This document shows, piece by piece, positions 1-6,347 of a stretch of 64,000 nt of DNA. The notes under the pieces were generated by a model, which searched no databases, was not told the origin of the DNA, and saw only the letters and a list, made by a program, of their open reading frames with translations. The DNA comes from Candidatus Endomicrobium embiratermitis (lineage in GTDB: Bacteria; Elusimicrobiota; Endomicrobiia; Endomicrobiales; Endomicrobiaceae). A program made the position numbers and the translations under genes. The DNA lies in assembly GCA_009781315.1 (NCBI GenBank), contig WQYI01000005.1:1-64000 (forward strand). The letters run 5' to 3'. How positions within the stretch are numbered: position 1 is the stretch's first letter; each line of letters begins with the position of its first letter.

Positions 1-105
1 CCATAGAGGCTTAAAATCACTGAAGCCCGATACATTATCTGCCGGATACGCCTTAACGCCAAACAAAAGCATACAAACTGTAAAAACAAAAATTAGTTTT
101 TTCAT
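1..105 (-). CDS. 5' end of an exported protein gene (partial)
   Basis: Only the first 35 codons lie inside the window; the gene runs off the left edge. They read as a Sec signal peptide: MKK, a hydrophobic core over residues 4-16, and a probable cleavage site around residues 20-23. An AGGAGG ribosome binding site (plus-strand CCTCCT at 111-116) lies inside the last codons of the upstream aldolase gene, and the start is one base past that gene's stop codon. The two genes are therefore very likely translationally coupled. A periplasmic or outer-membrane protein linked to sugar-acid use is plausible from context, but the visible residues do not identify a family. Confidence 0.7.
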   Translation of the reverse strand, partial: MKKLIFVFTVCMLLFGVKAYPADNVSGFSDFKPLW

Positions 106-106
106 G

Positions 107-799
107 TTATCCTCCTATTCTGCTGATTTCGTAATATATTTGAGATTTTGGATTTTTGTTTGCATTCCAAATTTTCATAGCGCGTTTTGCAAGCGCGGAA
201 ATTTCATCCCATTGTTTGTTTATTATAAGGTCTTTCGGAGTAATCCACGTTCCGCCGACGGTTAAAACCTGCGGCATAGACGCATATGCATTTAAATTTT
301 CTTCATTGACTCCGCCGACAGGAATATAGTTTAAATTTAGAAAATCATTCTGATAATTCATGCTTTTTAAAAACGGCATTCTCCCTAAATTATAAGCAGG
401 GGAAATTCTTAGCACATTTATTCCGTCTGAAATCGCGGCTTCAAGCTCGGAAGGCGTAACCACGCTGGGCACAAAAGGCAAACCCAGTTCTTTTGTCTCC
501 CTGATTATTACAGGATTATATCCCGGCGCCGAAGCAAAATCCGCGCCAAGTTTTTTTATACGTCCGGACTGTCCTTTTTGAATGAGTATTCCGGCACCTA
601 CTATCATTTCAGGGATTGCCTCCTTTATAGTTTTTATGGAGGTTTCGGCAGCAGGAGTCCTTAAAATAAGCTCCACAATACTGATTCCGCCGGCAAACAA
701 TGCTTTGCAAACCGGAATCGCATTCTCAATATTTTCAATTTCAAATACAGCCATCACTCCTCTATTCCTAAACAAAGAATCAATATTATTCAGTTTCAT
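107..799 (-). CDS. KDPG/KHG aldolase-like protein, Schiff-base lysine replaced
   Basis: A 230-residue class I KDPG aldolase fold. Recognisable blocks are GGISIVELILRTPAA (with the conserved Glu at residue 43), the VGAG strand at 67-70, FVPSVVTPSE at 109-118 and the phosphate-binding VGG segments near 161 and 181. Family members split 2-keto-3-deoxy-6-phosphogluconate into pyruvate and glyceraldehyde-3-phosphate through a Schiff base on the Lys of the LKxFPA motif. Here that motif reads LRISPA, with Arg (codon AGA, 407-409) at residue 131, and the usual PTGG is PVGG. The start follows a strong AAGGAGG site. A TTGACA-17-TATATT promoter lies upstream, opposite a GntR-type regulator. It may be a divergent aldolase using another Lys, a different lyase, or an inactive paralogue; the fold is clear and the activity is not. 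Confidence 0.8.
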   Translation of the reverse strand: MKLNNIDSLFRNRGVMAVFEIENIENAIPVCKALFAGGISIVELILRTPAAETSIKTIKEAIPEMIVGAGILIQKGQSGRIKKLGADFASAPGYNPVIIRETKELGLPFVPSVVTPSELEAAISDGINVLRISPAYNLGRMPFLKSMNYQNDFLNLNYIPVGGVNEENLNAYASMPQVLTVGGTWITPKDLIINKQWDEISALAKRAMKIWNANKNPKSQIYYEISRIGG

Positions 800-860
800 A
801 AATTCCTCCTTTTGATGCTATTTAATCATCAGACAACCCTGTTATTTTACCTTTTATAAT

Positions 861-905
861 ATATGATGTCATGTACTTAAAAGTCACACTATCATCGGAT
901 GACTT
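861..905. promoter_or_regulatory. Candidate GntR-type operators in the eda leader
   Basis: Two symmetric sites lie between the promoter and start codon of the aldolase gene. ATGATGTCAT at 863-872 has ATGA/TCAT arms. TCATCGGATGA at 892-902 is a perfect 5-bp inverted repeat around one G, and sits inside AAGTCA...TGACTT (881-905). They fall just downstream of the predicted transcription start, where a repressor would block elongation. Binding by the divergent FadR-type regulator is inferred from position and from the recurring ATGATG core. Confidence 0.5.
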
Positions 906-931
906 AACGAATATTCTCGTCTTCCGTTATC

Positions 932-960
932 AATATAACACATAAACTGAATTTTGTCAA
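932..960 (-). promoter_or_regulatory. Predicted sigma70 promoter of the aldolase operon
   Basis: On the minus strand TTGACA (960-955), a 17-bp spacer and TATATT (937-932) make a near-consensus promoter. Its start would fall near position 925, giving a leader of about 125 nt that contains the candidate operators. Confidence 0.65.
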
Positions 961-997
961 GACTAAAATATATGAAGTTATCTGATGATATTAATTT

Positions 998-1121
998 AAT
1001 ACATATGATGACTTGGTACTATTACATTGTTTTGTTGACTGGGTTTTAAAGTTTTATAAAAAAATCTAACCTTCTTGGTAAAGCAGAAAAATAAGATATC
1101 AGGAATAAATACATATGATGA
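998..1121. repeat. Exact 14-bp direct repeats, candidate regulator sites
   Basis: AATACATATGATGA occurs exactly at 998-1011 and 1108-1121, 110 bp apart, in the gap between the aldolase gene and the GntR-family gene. A related TCTGATGAT lies at 981-989. The shared ATGATGA core links these to the symmetric sites at 863-905. Two spaced sites could allow looping or separate control of the two divergent genes. The rest of the 800-1242 gap shows no gene. Confidence 0.45.
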
Positions 1122-1181
1122 GTTTAATATTTTGCAAATGTTTATCCTTAAACAAATTTTAAGACTTAAAATTAAGAAATA

Positions 1182-1210
1182 TTGATTTTTTAAATTCTTT
1201 TTCTTATAAT
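1182..1210 (+). promoter_or_regulatory. Predicted sigma70 promoter of the GntR-family gene
   Basis: TTGATT (1182-1187), a 17-bp spacer and a perfect TATAAT (1205-1210). The ATG at 1243 follows an AAGGA site at 1231-1235. Confidence 0.65.
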
Positions 1211-1242
1211 ATGTTGTAAGTTAAAAAATAAAGGATAGTCCT

Positions 1243-1950
1243 ATGGGTACTGCAAGTCATCTTATCAATCAAACTACAGACAGGCTTATGCGTTATATCA
1301 TAGACAATAACCTGCAGGCAGGCTCAAAACTGCCGACTGAACTTGAATTGTCATTGCTGCTTCAGGTAGGCAGAAGCACAATACGCGAAGCAGTGAAAGC
1401 GCTTGTAGGGCGAAACATACTTGAAGTCCGTCAAGGCTCGGGAACTTTTTTGGTTCGCGAACAGATAGGCATTATCGAAGATCCTTTTGGTTTAGCTTTT
1501 ATTAAAAATAAGAAAAAACTGATTTTTGATTTGCTTGAAGTGAGGATGGCAATAGAACCGCGTATTGCCGCGATAGCAGCTACTGTGGCAAGCGATGACG
1601 ATATAACCGTTATAAAAAAACTTGCCGAAGAAACGGAAAATACAATAAACAATAACGGAGACTATACGCAAAAAGATACTGAACTGCATGCAAAAATAGC
1701 GCAAACCAGCGGAAATTTAGTAATTCCTATACTTTTGCCTATCATTCAACGCGCTCAGCGTACCATAATAGTGCTTTCAAGACCTCTGCAGGAAGTTAAT
1801 AAACAGGAAACAATTAAATTTCACAGACTTATCGTTGAAGCCATAGAAAAACACGACCCTGTAGGTGCGGCGGATGCTATGGTTCTTCATATTGCTTACG
1901 CCAGAAATTTTATACGCTGTTACTTTAATGAAATCGGCGAAATACCATAA
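1243..1950 (+). CDS. FadR-subfamily GntR transcriptional regulator
   Basis: 235 residues in the usual two-domain layout. An N-terminal winged helix-turn-helix (about 10-75) carries the family segments LPTELELS, GRSTIREAVKAL and VRQGSGTFL. A C-terminal all-helical FCD ligand-binding domain (about 90-225) carries LHAKIAQTSGN near residue 150. FadR-type members usually respond to sugar acids, organic acids or acyl-CoA. The gene diverges from a KDPG-aldolase-like gene, so control of sugar-acid catabolism in response to a hexuronate, gluconate or KDPG-type ligand is the natural inference. Repeated ATGATG-core sites between the two genes are candidate operators, including two near its own promoter, which suggests autoregulation. 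It ends at a bidirectional terminator. Confidence 0.88.
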   Translation: MGTASHLINQTTDRLMRYIIDNNLQAGSKLPTELELSLLLQVGRSTIREAVKALVGRNILEVRQGSGTFLVREQIGIIEDPFGLAFIKNKKKLIFDLLEVRMAIEPRIAAIAATVASDDDITVIKKLAEETENTINNNGDYTQKDTELHAKIAQTSGNLVIPILLPIIQRAQRTIIVLSRPLQEVNKQETIKFHRLIVEAIEKHDPVGAADAMVLHIAYARNFIRCYFNEIGEIP

Positions 1951-2012
1951 CAATTTTTTTTGATTGCTTGCTTTTAGTTTTTTCGGTACAAAACCAACAT
2001 CATTCTTTAGTC

Positions 2013-2073
2013 GTCATTGCGGCCGGAGCCTGTCCTCGAGCGTCTTAATCGGGGATGCCGCAATCTAATGACG
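2013..2073. repeat. Intergenic palindromic repeat (GTCATTGCGGC type)
   Basis: GTCATTGCGGC at 2013-2023 pairs with GCCGCAATctaATGAC at 2057-2072. The interior contains GAGCGTCTTAATCGGGGAT, nearly the same as the core of the element at 17177-17208. It belongs to the REP-like repeats scattered through the window and lies between convergent genes. Confidence 0.7.
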
Positions 2074-2083
2074 GCAAAACAAA

Positions 2084-2120
2084 AAAACCAGACCGAAATT
2101 AATTATTTCGGTCTGGTTTT
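2084..2120. terminator. Bidirectional rho-independent terminator
   Basis: A perfect 16-bp stem (2084-2099 with 2105-2120) and a 5-nt loop, with A-rich and T-rich flanks, placed between the convergent GntR-family and porB genes. It can end transcription in both directions. Confidence 0.85.
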
Positions 2121-2151
2121 ATTATTTATACGCGCGTAAATATTATTTGAA

Positions 2152-3087
2152 TTAAGCCTGGCAGCCTGCCGAAGCTTTACGCTGCAGCAATTCCCATTTC
2201 ATATCGACTTCTTTTTGTATAGCCTCGATAATATGAGCATTCTCGGGTTTAAACAAATGTTTAAAACGTCCCTGGGGTTTTAAGAATTCCGTTACCGGTT
2301 TCTTTTCTTTGGGCGTAACGTTTATTTTATAAACTCCGTTTTCAACTTCGTAAGAAGGCCATACGCAGGTTTCTACCGCAAGCCTTGCCAGAGGCATTGT
2401 GTCTTCGGGCTTATAGTTCCAGCCGAGCCTGCAGGGAGTAAAAATATTTATAAACGAAGGACCGTCAACTGACAAAGCTTTTTGGACTTTCGTTATATAA
2501 TCATTCCAATTTCCGACATAAGCCTGGGCAACGTAAGGAATGCCGTGAGCTATCATAATCTCGGTTAAATTTTTTCTGTGCTGTTCTTTTCCCTGCCGGG
2601 CTTTTCCCGCGGGAGCCGTGGTAGTGTGCGCCCCGAGAGGCGTCGCGCCCGAACGCTGAATACCGGTATTCATATACGCTTCGTTGTTGTAGCATATATA
2701 AAGCATTCTGTGCCCTCTTTCCATCGCGCCCGACAAAGACTGGAGTCCTATATCGTAAGTTCCGCCGTCTCCGCCAAAAGCTATAAATCTTATATCATCC
2801 GATATTTTGCCCTGTTTTTTAAGACTTCTGTAAGCGGTTTCTATTCCGCTGCAGGTAGCGGCGGAATTTTCAAACGCGCTGTGAAAAAACGGAGTTTTCC
2901 ACGCAGTGTAAGGAAAAACAGTCGTTGAAACTTCAAGACAGCCCGTCGCGCTTGTTAGTACAACGGGAGTATTGCCAGCGGCTATCAAAGTTTGCCTTGC
3001 AACTATACCCGCCCCGCAGCCTGCGCAAAGACGGTGTCCGCCCGTTACGCGTTCCGGATTTTTGCTTAATTCTTTTAAATTTGCCAT
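2152..3087 (-). CDS. porB: Pyruvate:ferredoxin oxidoreductase beta subunit (TPP-binding)
   Basis: The TPP-binding catalytic subunit of a four-subunit POR, which oxidises pyruvate to acetyl-CoA and CO2 and reduces ferredoxin. It shows HRLCAGCGAG near the N terminus (iron-sulfur cysteines), SATGCLE, and the TPP/Mg block GGDGGTYDIG followed by NNEAYMNTG. A further cluster cysteine is expected near the C terminus. The ATG at 3087 is preferred because an AAAGGA site lies about ten bases upstream; the in-frame ATG at 3108 would use bases of the repeat element that fills the porA-porB gap. It is the last gene of the porG-D-A-B order and ends at a strong terminator. Confidence 0.92.
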   Translation of the reverse strand: MANLKELSKNPERVTGGHRLCAGCGAGIVARQTLIAAGNTPVVLTSATGCLEVSTTVFPYTAWKTPFFHSAFENSAATCSGIETAYRSLKKQGKISDDIRFIAFGGDGGTYDIGLQSLSGAMERGHRMLYICYNNEAYMNTGIQRSGATPLGAHTTTAPAGKARQGKEQHRKNLTEIMIAHGIPYVAQAYVGNWNDYITKVQKALSVDGPSFINIFTPCRLGWNYKPEDTMPLARLAVETCVWPSYEVENGVYKINVTPKEKKPVTEFLKPQGRFKHLFKPENAHIIEAIQKEVDMKWELLQRKASAGCQA

Positions 3088-3103
3088 TTTCTTAATCCTT
3101 TTT

Positions 3104-3182
3104 GTCATTCCCGAAGGCCGTCATCGGGAATCCATTTTTATTTATTTAACTTGGATCCCCGATAGAAACACTCGGGGATGAC
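3104..3182. repeat. Two-hairpin CCCGA repeat between porA and porB
   Basis: GTCATTCCCGA opens and TCGGGGATGAC closes the element. Inside are two hairpins: ATTCCCGA/TCGGGAAT, and GATCCCCGA/TCGGGGATG with the loop TAGAAACAC. The copy at 4869-4944 has almost the same sequence and layout. It overlaps the longer possible reading frame of porB and ends just past the porA stop. In an operon transcript it would form stable RNA stems. Confidence 0.85.
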
Positions 3183-3190
3183 GCTTCGCG

Positions 3191-4396
3191 TCATTTTATA
3201 CGAACGTTGATATACTCAATTCCAGCAAAAGGCTTTTCTTTACCTGAAGCGATTTTTCCGAGCGTGTCATACACTTGAGTTATATGTTCGGTATTTATTT
3301 CTCTGCCGCCGAGTCCGTAAACGTAATTTACGACTTTAGGAACAGTAAATCCCGCCGAATACAAAGCCGCGACAACATCGGAATAAACAGGCGCGAAAGT
3401 TCCGGAACAGGAATCGGCTCTGTCCATAACGGCAATCGCTTTAACATTAGCCAAATCTTTCGCAATCATTTCCGCAGGGAATGGTCTGTAAACTCTGATT
3501 TTCAAAAGTCCCGCTTTAACGCCTTTTTCTCTCAACGCGTCAACTACGACTTTTGCCGTACCGGCCGTTGAACCTATTACGACTATAGCGAGTTCGGCAT
3601 CGTCAAGCTTATATTTTTCATACATATCGTATTTTCTTCCGAAAGTTTTTTCAAAATCTTTCGCAACTTCAAGAATTACATTTTGAGAATCTTTCATAGC
3701 CTGGGCAAGCTGATATCTGTGTTCAAAATAATAATCCTGTAAATCTATTGAACCTAAAGTGTAAGGCTTTTTAATATCTAAAAGGTATCTTTCGGGTTTG
3801 TATTCTCCGACAAACGCTTTTACGTCGGCATCCGGATAAGTTTCGACAACTTCCATACAATGGGAAATAATAAATCCGTCAGTGGTTACAAGCGTGGGAA
3901 GTTTTGCTTTTTCGGCAATTTTTGTAGCCTGAATCATATTGTCGTAAGCTTCCTGCGAATTTTCCGAATAAATCTGAATCCAGCCAGAATCTCTTGCGCC
4001 CATAGTGTCTGACTGGTCGCCGTGAATATTAATAGGAGCGGAAAGCGCCCTGTTCACTTCTGCCATAACTATCGGTAGTCTTAAGCCTGAAGCTATGTAC
4101 AACATCTCCCACATAAGAGCCAGACCTTGGGATGAAGTACCCGTCATTGCTCTTGCGCCCGCGGCGGATGCGGCTATTGTAGCCGACATTGCGGAATGTT
4201 CGCTTTCTACCGCGACATATTCGCTTTTCACAATGCCGTCCGCGACAAACTGGGAAAAAATCTGCACGATTTCCGTTGCCGGAGTTATCGGATAAGCTGC
4301 TACTACATCAGGCTCTATCTGGCGCATTGCTTCAGCCATTACTTCGTTGCCTGTTTTTGCGGCTATTTTGCCTTTAGGATATACTGTCTTTATCAT
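3191..4396 (-). CDS. porA: Pyruvate:ferredoxin oxidoreductase alpha subunit
   Basis: A 401-residue alpha subunit of the 2-oxoacid:ferredoxin oxidoreductase family. The N-terminal pyrimidine-binding domain carries GNEVMAEAMRQIEPDVV, AAYPITPATEI and VESEHSAMSA, as in archaeal-type PorA. Later blocks are GTSSQGLALMWE and a GDQSDTMGARDSGW segment characteristic of pyruvate-specific members. The domain-II transketolase C-terminal fold follows, with IGSTAGTAK and YGLGGRE. An AGAGG site precedes the ATG. It pairs with PorB to form the TPP active site. It is separated from porD by a long multi-hairpin element and from porB by a CCCGA element. The pyruvate assignment rests on these motifs and the PorGDAB set. 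Confidence 0.92.
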   Translation of the reverse strand: MIKTVYPKGKIAAKTGNEVMAEAMRQIEPDVVAAYPITPATEIVQIFSQFVADGIVKSEYVAVESEHSAMSATIAASAAGARAMTGTSSQGLALMWEMLYIASGLRLPIVMAEVNRALSAPINIHGDQSDTMGARDSGWIQIYSENSQEAYDNMIQATKIAEKAKLPTLVTTDGFIISHCMEVVETYPDADVKAFVGEYKPERYLLDIKKPYTLGSIDLQDYYFEHRYQLAQAMKDSQNVILEVAKDFEKTFGRKYDMYEKYKLDDAELAIVVIGSTAGTAKVVVDALREKGVKAGLLKIRVYRPFPAEMIAKDLANVKAIAVMDRADSCSGTFAPVYSDVVAALYSAGFTVPKVVNYVYGLGGREINTEHITQVYDTLGKIASGKEKPFAGIEYINVRIK

Positions 4397-4410
4397 TTTA
4401 ACCTCTTTTT

Positions 4411-4536
4411 AACGACAATTAGCAGTGAGTAATGAGTAGTTAGTAGTTGTTTGTGCGGGGCTTTACCCCGCTTATTAATAAGTGCGCTTTGCGCACTCCA
4501 AAACTACTCACTATTCACTACTAACTATTAACTGCC
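4411..4536. repeat. Heptamer-arm hairpin element between porD and porA
   Basis: The left arm (4411-4450) is built from 7-nt units such as GAGTAGT and TAGTAGT. The right arm (4499-4536) is built from the complementary ACTACTC and ACTATTC units. Between them are two perfect small hairpins, GCGGGG/CCCCGC (4455-4471) and AGTGCGC/GCGCACT (4481-4497). The ends read AACGACA and ACTGCC, close to the AACGGCA/TGCCGTT ends of other members. It is the most elaborate member in the window. Confidence 0.8.
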
Positions 4537-4538
4537 TC

Positions 4539-4847
4539 TTATTTTTTCTCTACTTCCATTGTAATCGCCTGAACTTTAACCGGACATTCTTTCGCGCAAA
4601 TTCCGCAGCCTTTGCAGAAATCGTAATCTATACCAGTAACAACCGTAGTCTTTTTCTCGTCCGGAGCGATTTTAATTGAAGAATCCGGGCATGAAATCCA
4701 GCAAGCTAAGCAATGTATGCATTTATCTTTATTCCAAACAGGCCTGTTTGAACGCCAGCTTCCCGTATGAAAATTTTGCGCCGTACCGGCTTCTAATATA
4801 TCTCCGACAGGAAGTTCGGCAGCCGTTAATTTTTTATTTTCTGACAT
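4539..4847 (-). CDS. porD: Pyruvate:ferredoxin oxidoreductase delta subunit (2x[4Fe-4S])
   Basis: A 102-residue ferredoxin-type subunit that carries electrons between the POR core and free ferredoxin. Two CxxCxxCxxxC clusters are visible: CIHCLACWISCP and CKGCGICAKECP. The segment GSWRSNRPVWNKDKC before the first cluster is typical of PorD. A strong AAAAGGAG site precedes the ATG. It lies between porG and porA. The stop codon is followed within two bases by a heptamer-arm hairpin that fills the gap to porA, so transcript stability or spacing between the subunit genes may be affected. Confidence 0.93.
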   Translation of the reverse strand: MSENKKLTAAELPVGDILEAGTAQNFHTGSWRSNRPVWNKDKCIHCLACWISCPDSSIKIAPDEKKTTVVTGIDYDFCKGCGICAKECPVKVQAITMEVEKK

Positions 4848-4868
4848 TTTATTAACTCCTTTTACTCT

Positions 4869-4944
4869 GTCATTCCCGAAAGTCTTTGTCGGGAATCCAT
4901 TTTATATTTAACGTGGATCCCCGATAGAAATATTCGGGGATGAC
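4869..4944. repeat. Two-hairpin CCCGA repeat between porG and porD
   Basis: Same architecture as 3104-3182: a GTCATTCCCGAA start, a first hairpin closing with TCGGGAAT, a short A/T spacer, then GATCCCCGATAGAAATATTC and a GATGAC end. The close match of two copies inside one operon points to recent spread or homogenisation. Confidence 0.85.
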
Positions 4945-4957
4945 ATCCTTGCGGATG

Positions 4958-5536
4958 TCAGTTTTTTACTTCATCATACGCGCGTTTAATCGACGATAAA
5001 TTTCCTTCTATAACTTCGGGTTTGTGGCGGAATTTTACCGCAAGTTTTGCTTTCGTGTCTTCCAAAACGTGATTAATGTCTAAATTTCCGATAACTTTTA
5101 CCAAAGCGCCTAGCAGCGGCGTATTCGGGTAATCTTTGCCTATGGTTTCTTTTGCAATCTGGCTTGCGTTGACAACATAAACCTGGCTTGCGTCTATACC
5201 AAGCTGCTTTGCGATATCCTGAGACGGAAAAGACGTATTGACAATAACCTTGCCTTCTTTTCCGATACCTTCGGTCACCGCAACAGACTCAATAAGCGTA
5301 GGGTCAAGAATAACAACGAAATTCGGATTTGTAACGCCCGAATGAATCGTTATGGGATTTTCGCTTATTCTGTTAAAAGACTGAACGGGCGCGCCCATTC
5401 TTTCAGGCCCGTACTCAGGAAACGCCTGAATATACTTGCCCGTCGCTAAAACAGCTTCGGCAAACAAAAGCGCGGCTGTTTTTGCGCCCTGACCGCCGCG
5501 TCCGTGCCAACGAACTTCAATCATTTTTGCTGACAT
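4958..5536 (-). CDS. porG: Pyruvate:ferredoxin oxidoreductase gamma subunit
   Basis: A 192-residue gamma subunit of the 2-oxoacid:acceptor oxidoreductase family. The N-terminal RWHGRGGQGAKTAALLFAEA is the diagnostic glycine-rich motif, and the YGPERMGAPVQSFNRIS segment is also typical. This subunit contacts the coenzyme A site in known PORs. The start at 5536 follows AGGAG with a seven-base spacer. It is the first gene of the por group and follows recR after a heptamer-arm hairpin. Because all genes from dnaX to porB run in one direction with no strong terminator between them, a long shared transcript is possible. Confidence 0.93.
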   Translation of the reverse strand: MSAKMIEVRWHGRGGQGAKTAALLFAEAVLATGKYIQAFPEYGPERMGAPVQSFNRISENPITIHSGVTNPNFVVILDPTLIESVAVTEGIGKEGKVIVNTSFPSQDIAKQLGIDASQVYVVNASQIAKETIGKDYPNTPLLGALVKVIGNLDINHVLEDTKAKLAVKFRHKPEVIEGNLSSIKRAYDEVKN

Positions 5537-5554
5537 CGCTATACTCCTTTATTT

Positions 5555-5642
5555 TAACGGCAAAGTTAAAAGTTCAGAGTTCAAAGTTCAAATAACGGCT
5601 CAAAACTTCTTTGAACTTTACACTTTTCACTTTGAACTTTGT
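5555..5642. repeat. Heptamer-arm hairpin element between recR and porG
   Basis: The AACGGCA end at 5556 leads into 7-nt units CAAAGTT, CAGAGTT and CAAAGTT. After an AACGGCTC centre, the right arm carries AACTTTG and CACTTTT units. The arms are complementary overall with slips in register, as expected for repeat-built arms. Confidence 0.75.
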
Positions 5643-5648
5643 CTTTTT

Positions 5649-6245
5649 TTACATTTCTTTTCTGCCGGAAATGGCACGGGAAATAGTAAGCTCGTCGGCA
5701 TATTCTATATCTCCGCCGACGGGCAAACCATACCCCAATCTTGTCGCTTTAATTCCGAGTGTTTTTATTATCTCTGCAAGATAAACTGCAGTGGTTTCGC
5801 CTTTCGAATCCGTATCCGTCGCAAGTATTACTTCGGCAATTTTATCACTTTTTAATCTTTTTATCAACTTATCAACTCTTATGTCGTCAGGCCCGACGGC
5901 ATCCAAAGGCGAAAGCGCGCCGCCAAGCACAAAATAAAGCCCTTTATACTCTTTTACTTTACTTACGGCTATCAAATCCTGAGGGGTTTCGACAACGCAA
6001 ATTATATTGCGTTCTCTGGACATATCCGAACAAACAGGACAAGGGTTAGTTTCGCTTAAATTATAGCAAACGTCGCAATATTTCATCGTCATTCTTGCTT
6101 TTTGTATGGAATCTATAAGCCTGTCAACTTCACCCTGCTGCATTTTTAATATATGATAACTCAGTCGTTCCGCCATTTTCGGACCGACTCCGGGCAGTTT
6201 TTTTATTATTTCAATCATTCGTTCTACGGATTGTGGTCTGTTCAT
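5649..6245 (-). CDS. recR: Recombination mediator protein RecR
   Basis: 198 residues, the usual RecR length. An N-terminal helix-hairpin-helix with LPGVGPKMAERLSYH is followed by a four-cysteine zinc finger (C57, C60, C69, C72). A Toprim domain contains VVETPQDLIA and ATDTDSKGETTA, and the C-terminal Walker-B-like region has RLGYGLPVGGDIEYAD. RecR acts with RecO to load RecA on single-stranded DNA during gap repair. It follows dnaX, the common bacterial dnaX-(ybaB)-recR order, but no ybaB gene lies between them; that gap is a heptamer-arm hairpin. Confidence 0.96.
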   Translation of the reverse strand: MNRPQSVERMIEIIKKLPGVGPKMAERLSYHILKMQQGEVDRLIDSIQKARMTMKYCDVCYNLSETNPCPVCSDMSRERNIICVVETPQDLIAVSKVKEYKGLYFVLGGALSPLDAVGPDDIRVDKLIKRLKSDKIAEVILATDTDSKGETTAVYLAEIIKTLGIKATRLGYGLPVGGDIEYADELTISRAISGRKEM

Positions 6246-6248
6246 GAT

Positions 6249-6345
6249 TTAACAACGAGTAGAAAGGAGGAGGGAGGATGTGTTGAGTTTTCGCAAAGCG
6301 AAAACACTTTACTTTCTCCTTCCTACATCCTACTTCCTACCTGCC
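6249..6345. repeat. Heptamer-arm hairpin element between dnaX and recR
   Basis: The left arm is purine-rich (GTAGAAA, GGAGGAG, GGAGGAT). The right arm has CTTCCTA, CATCCTA and CTTCCTA units. The centre holds the perfect hairpin TTTTCGCAAAGCGAAAA, which recurs in the element at 54903-55030. The right edge has CTGCC. Confidence 0.75.
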
Positions 6346-6347
6346 TT

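Noticed and set aside
2152-5536. 2-oxoglutarate or branched-chain oxoacid oxidoreductase instead of POR
   Set aside because: The separate gamma and delta subunits and the PorA-type SDTMGARDSGW and VESEHSAMSA blocks fit the pyruvate enzyme best, although substrate cannot be proven by sequence.
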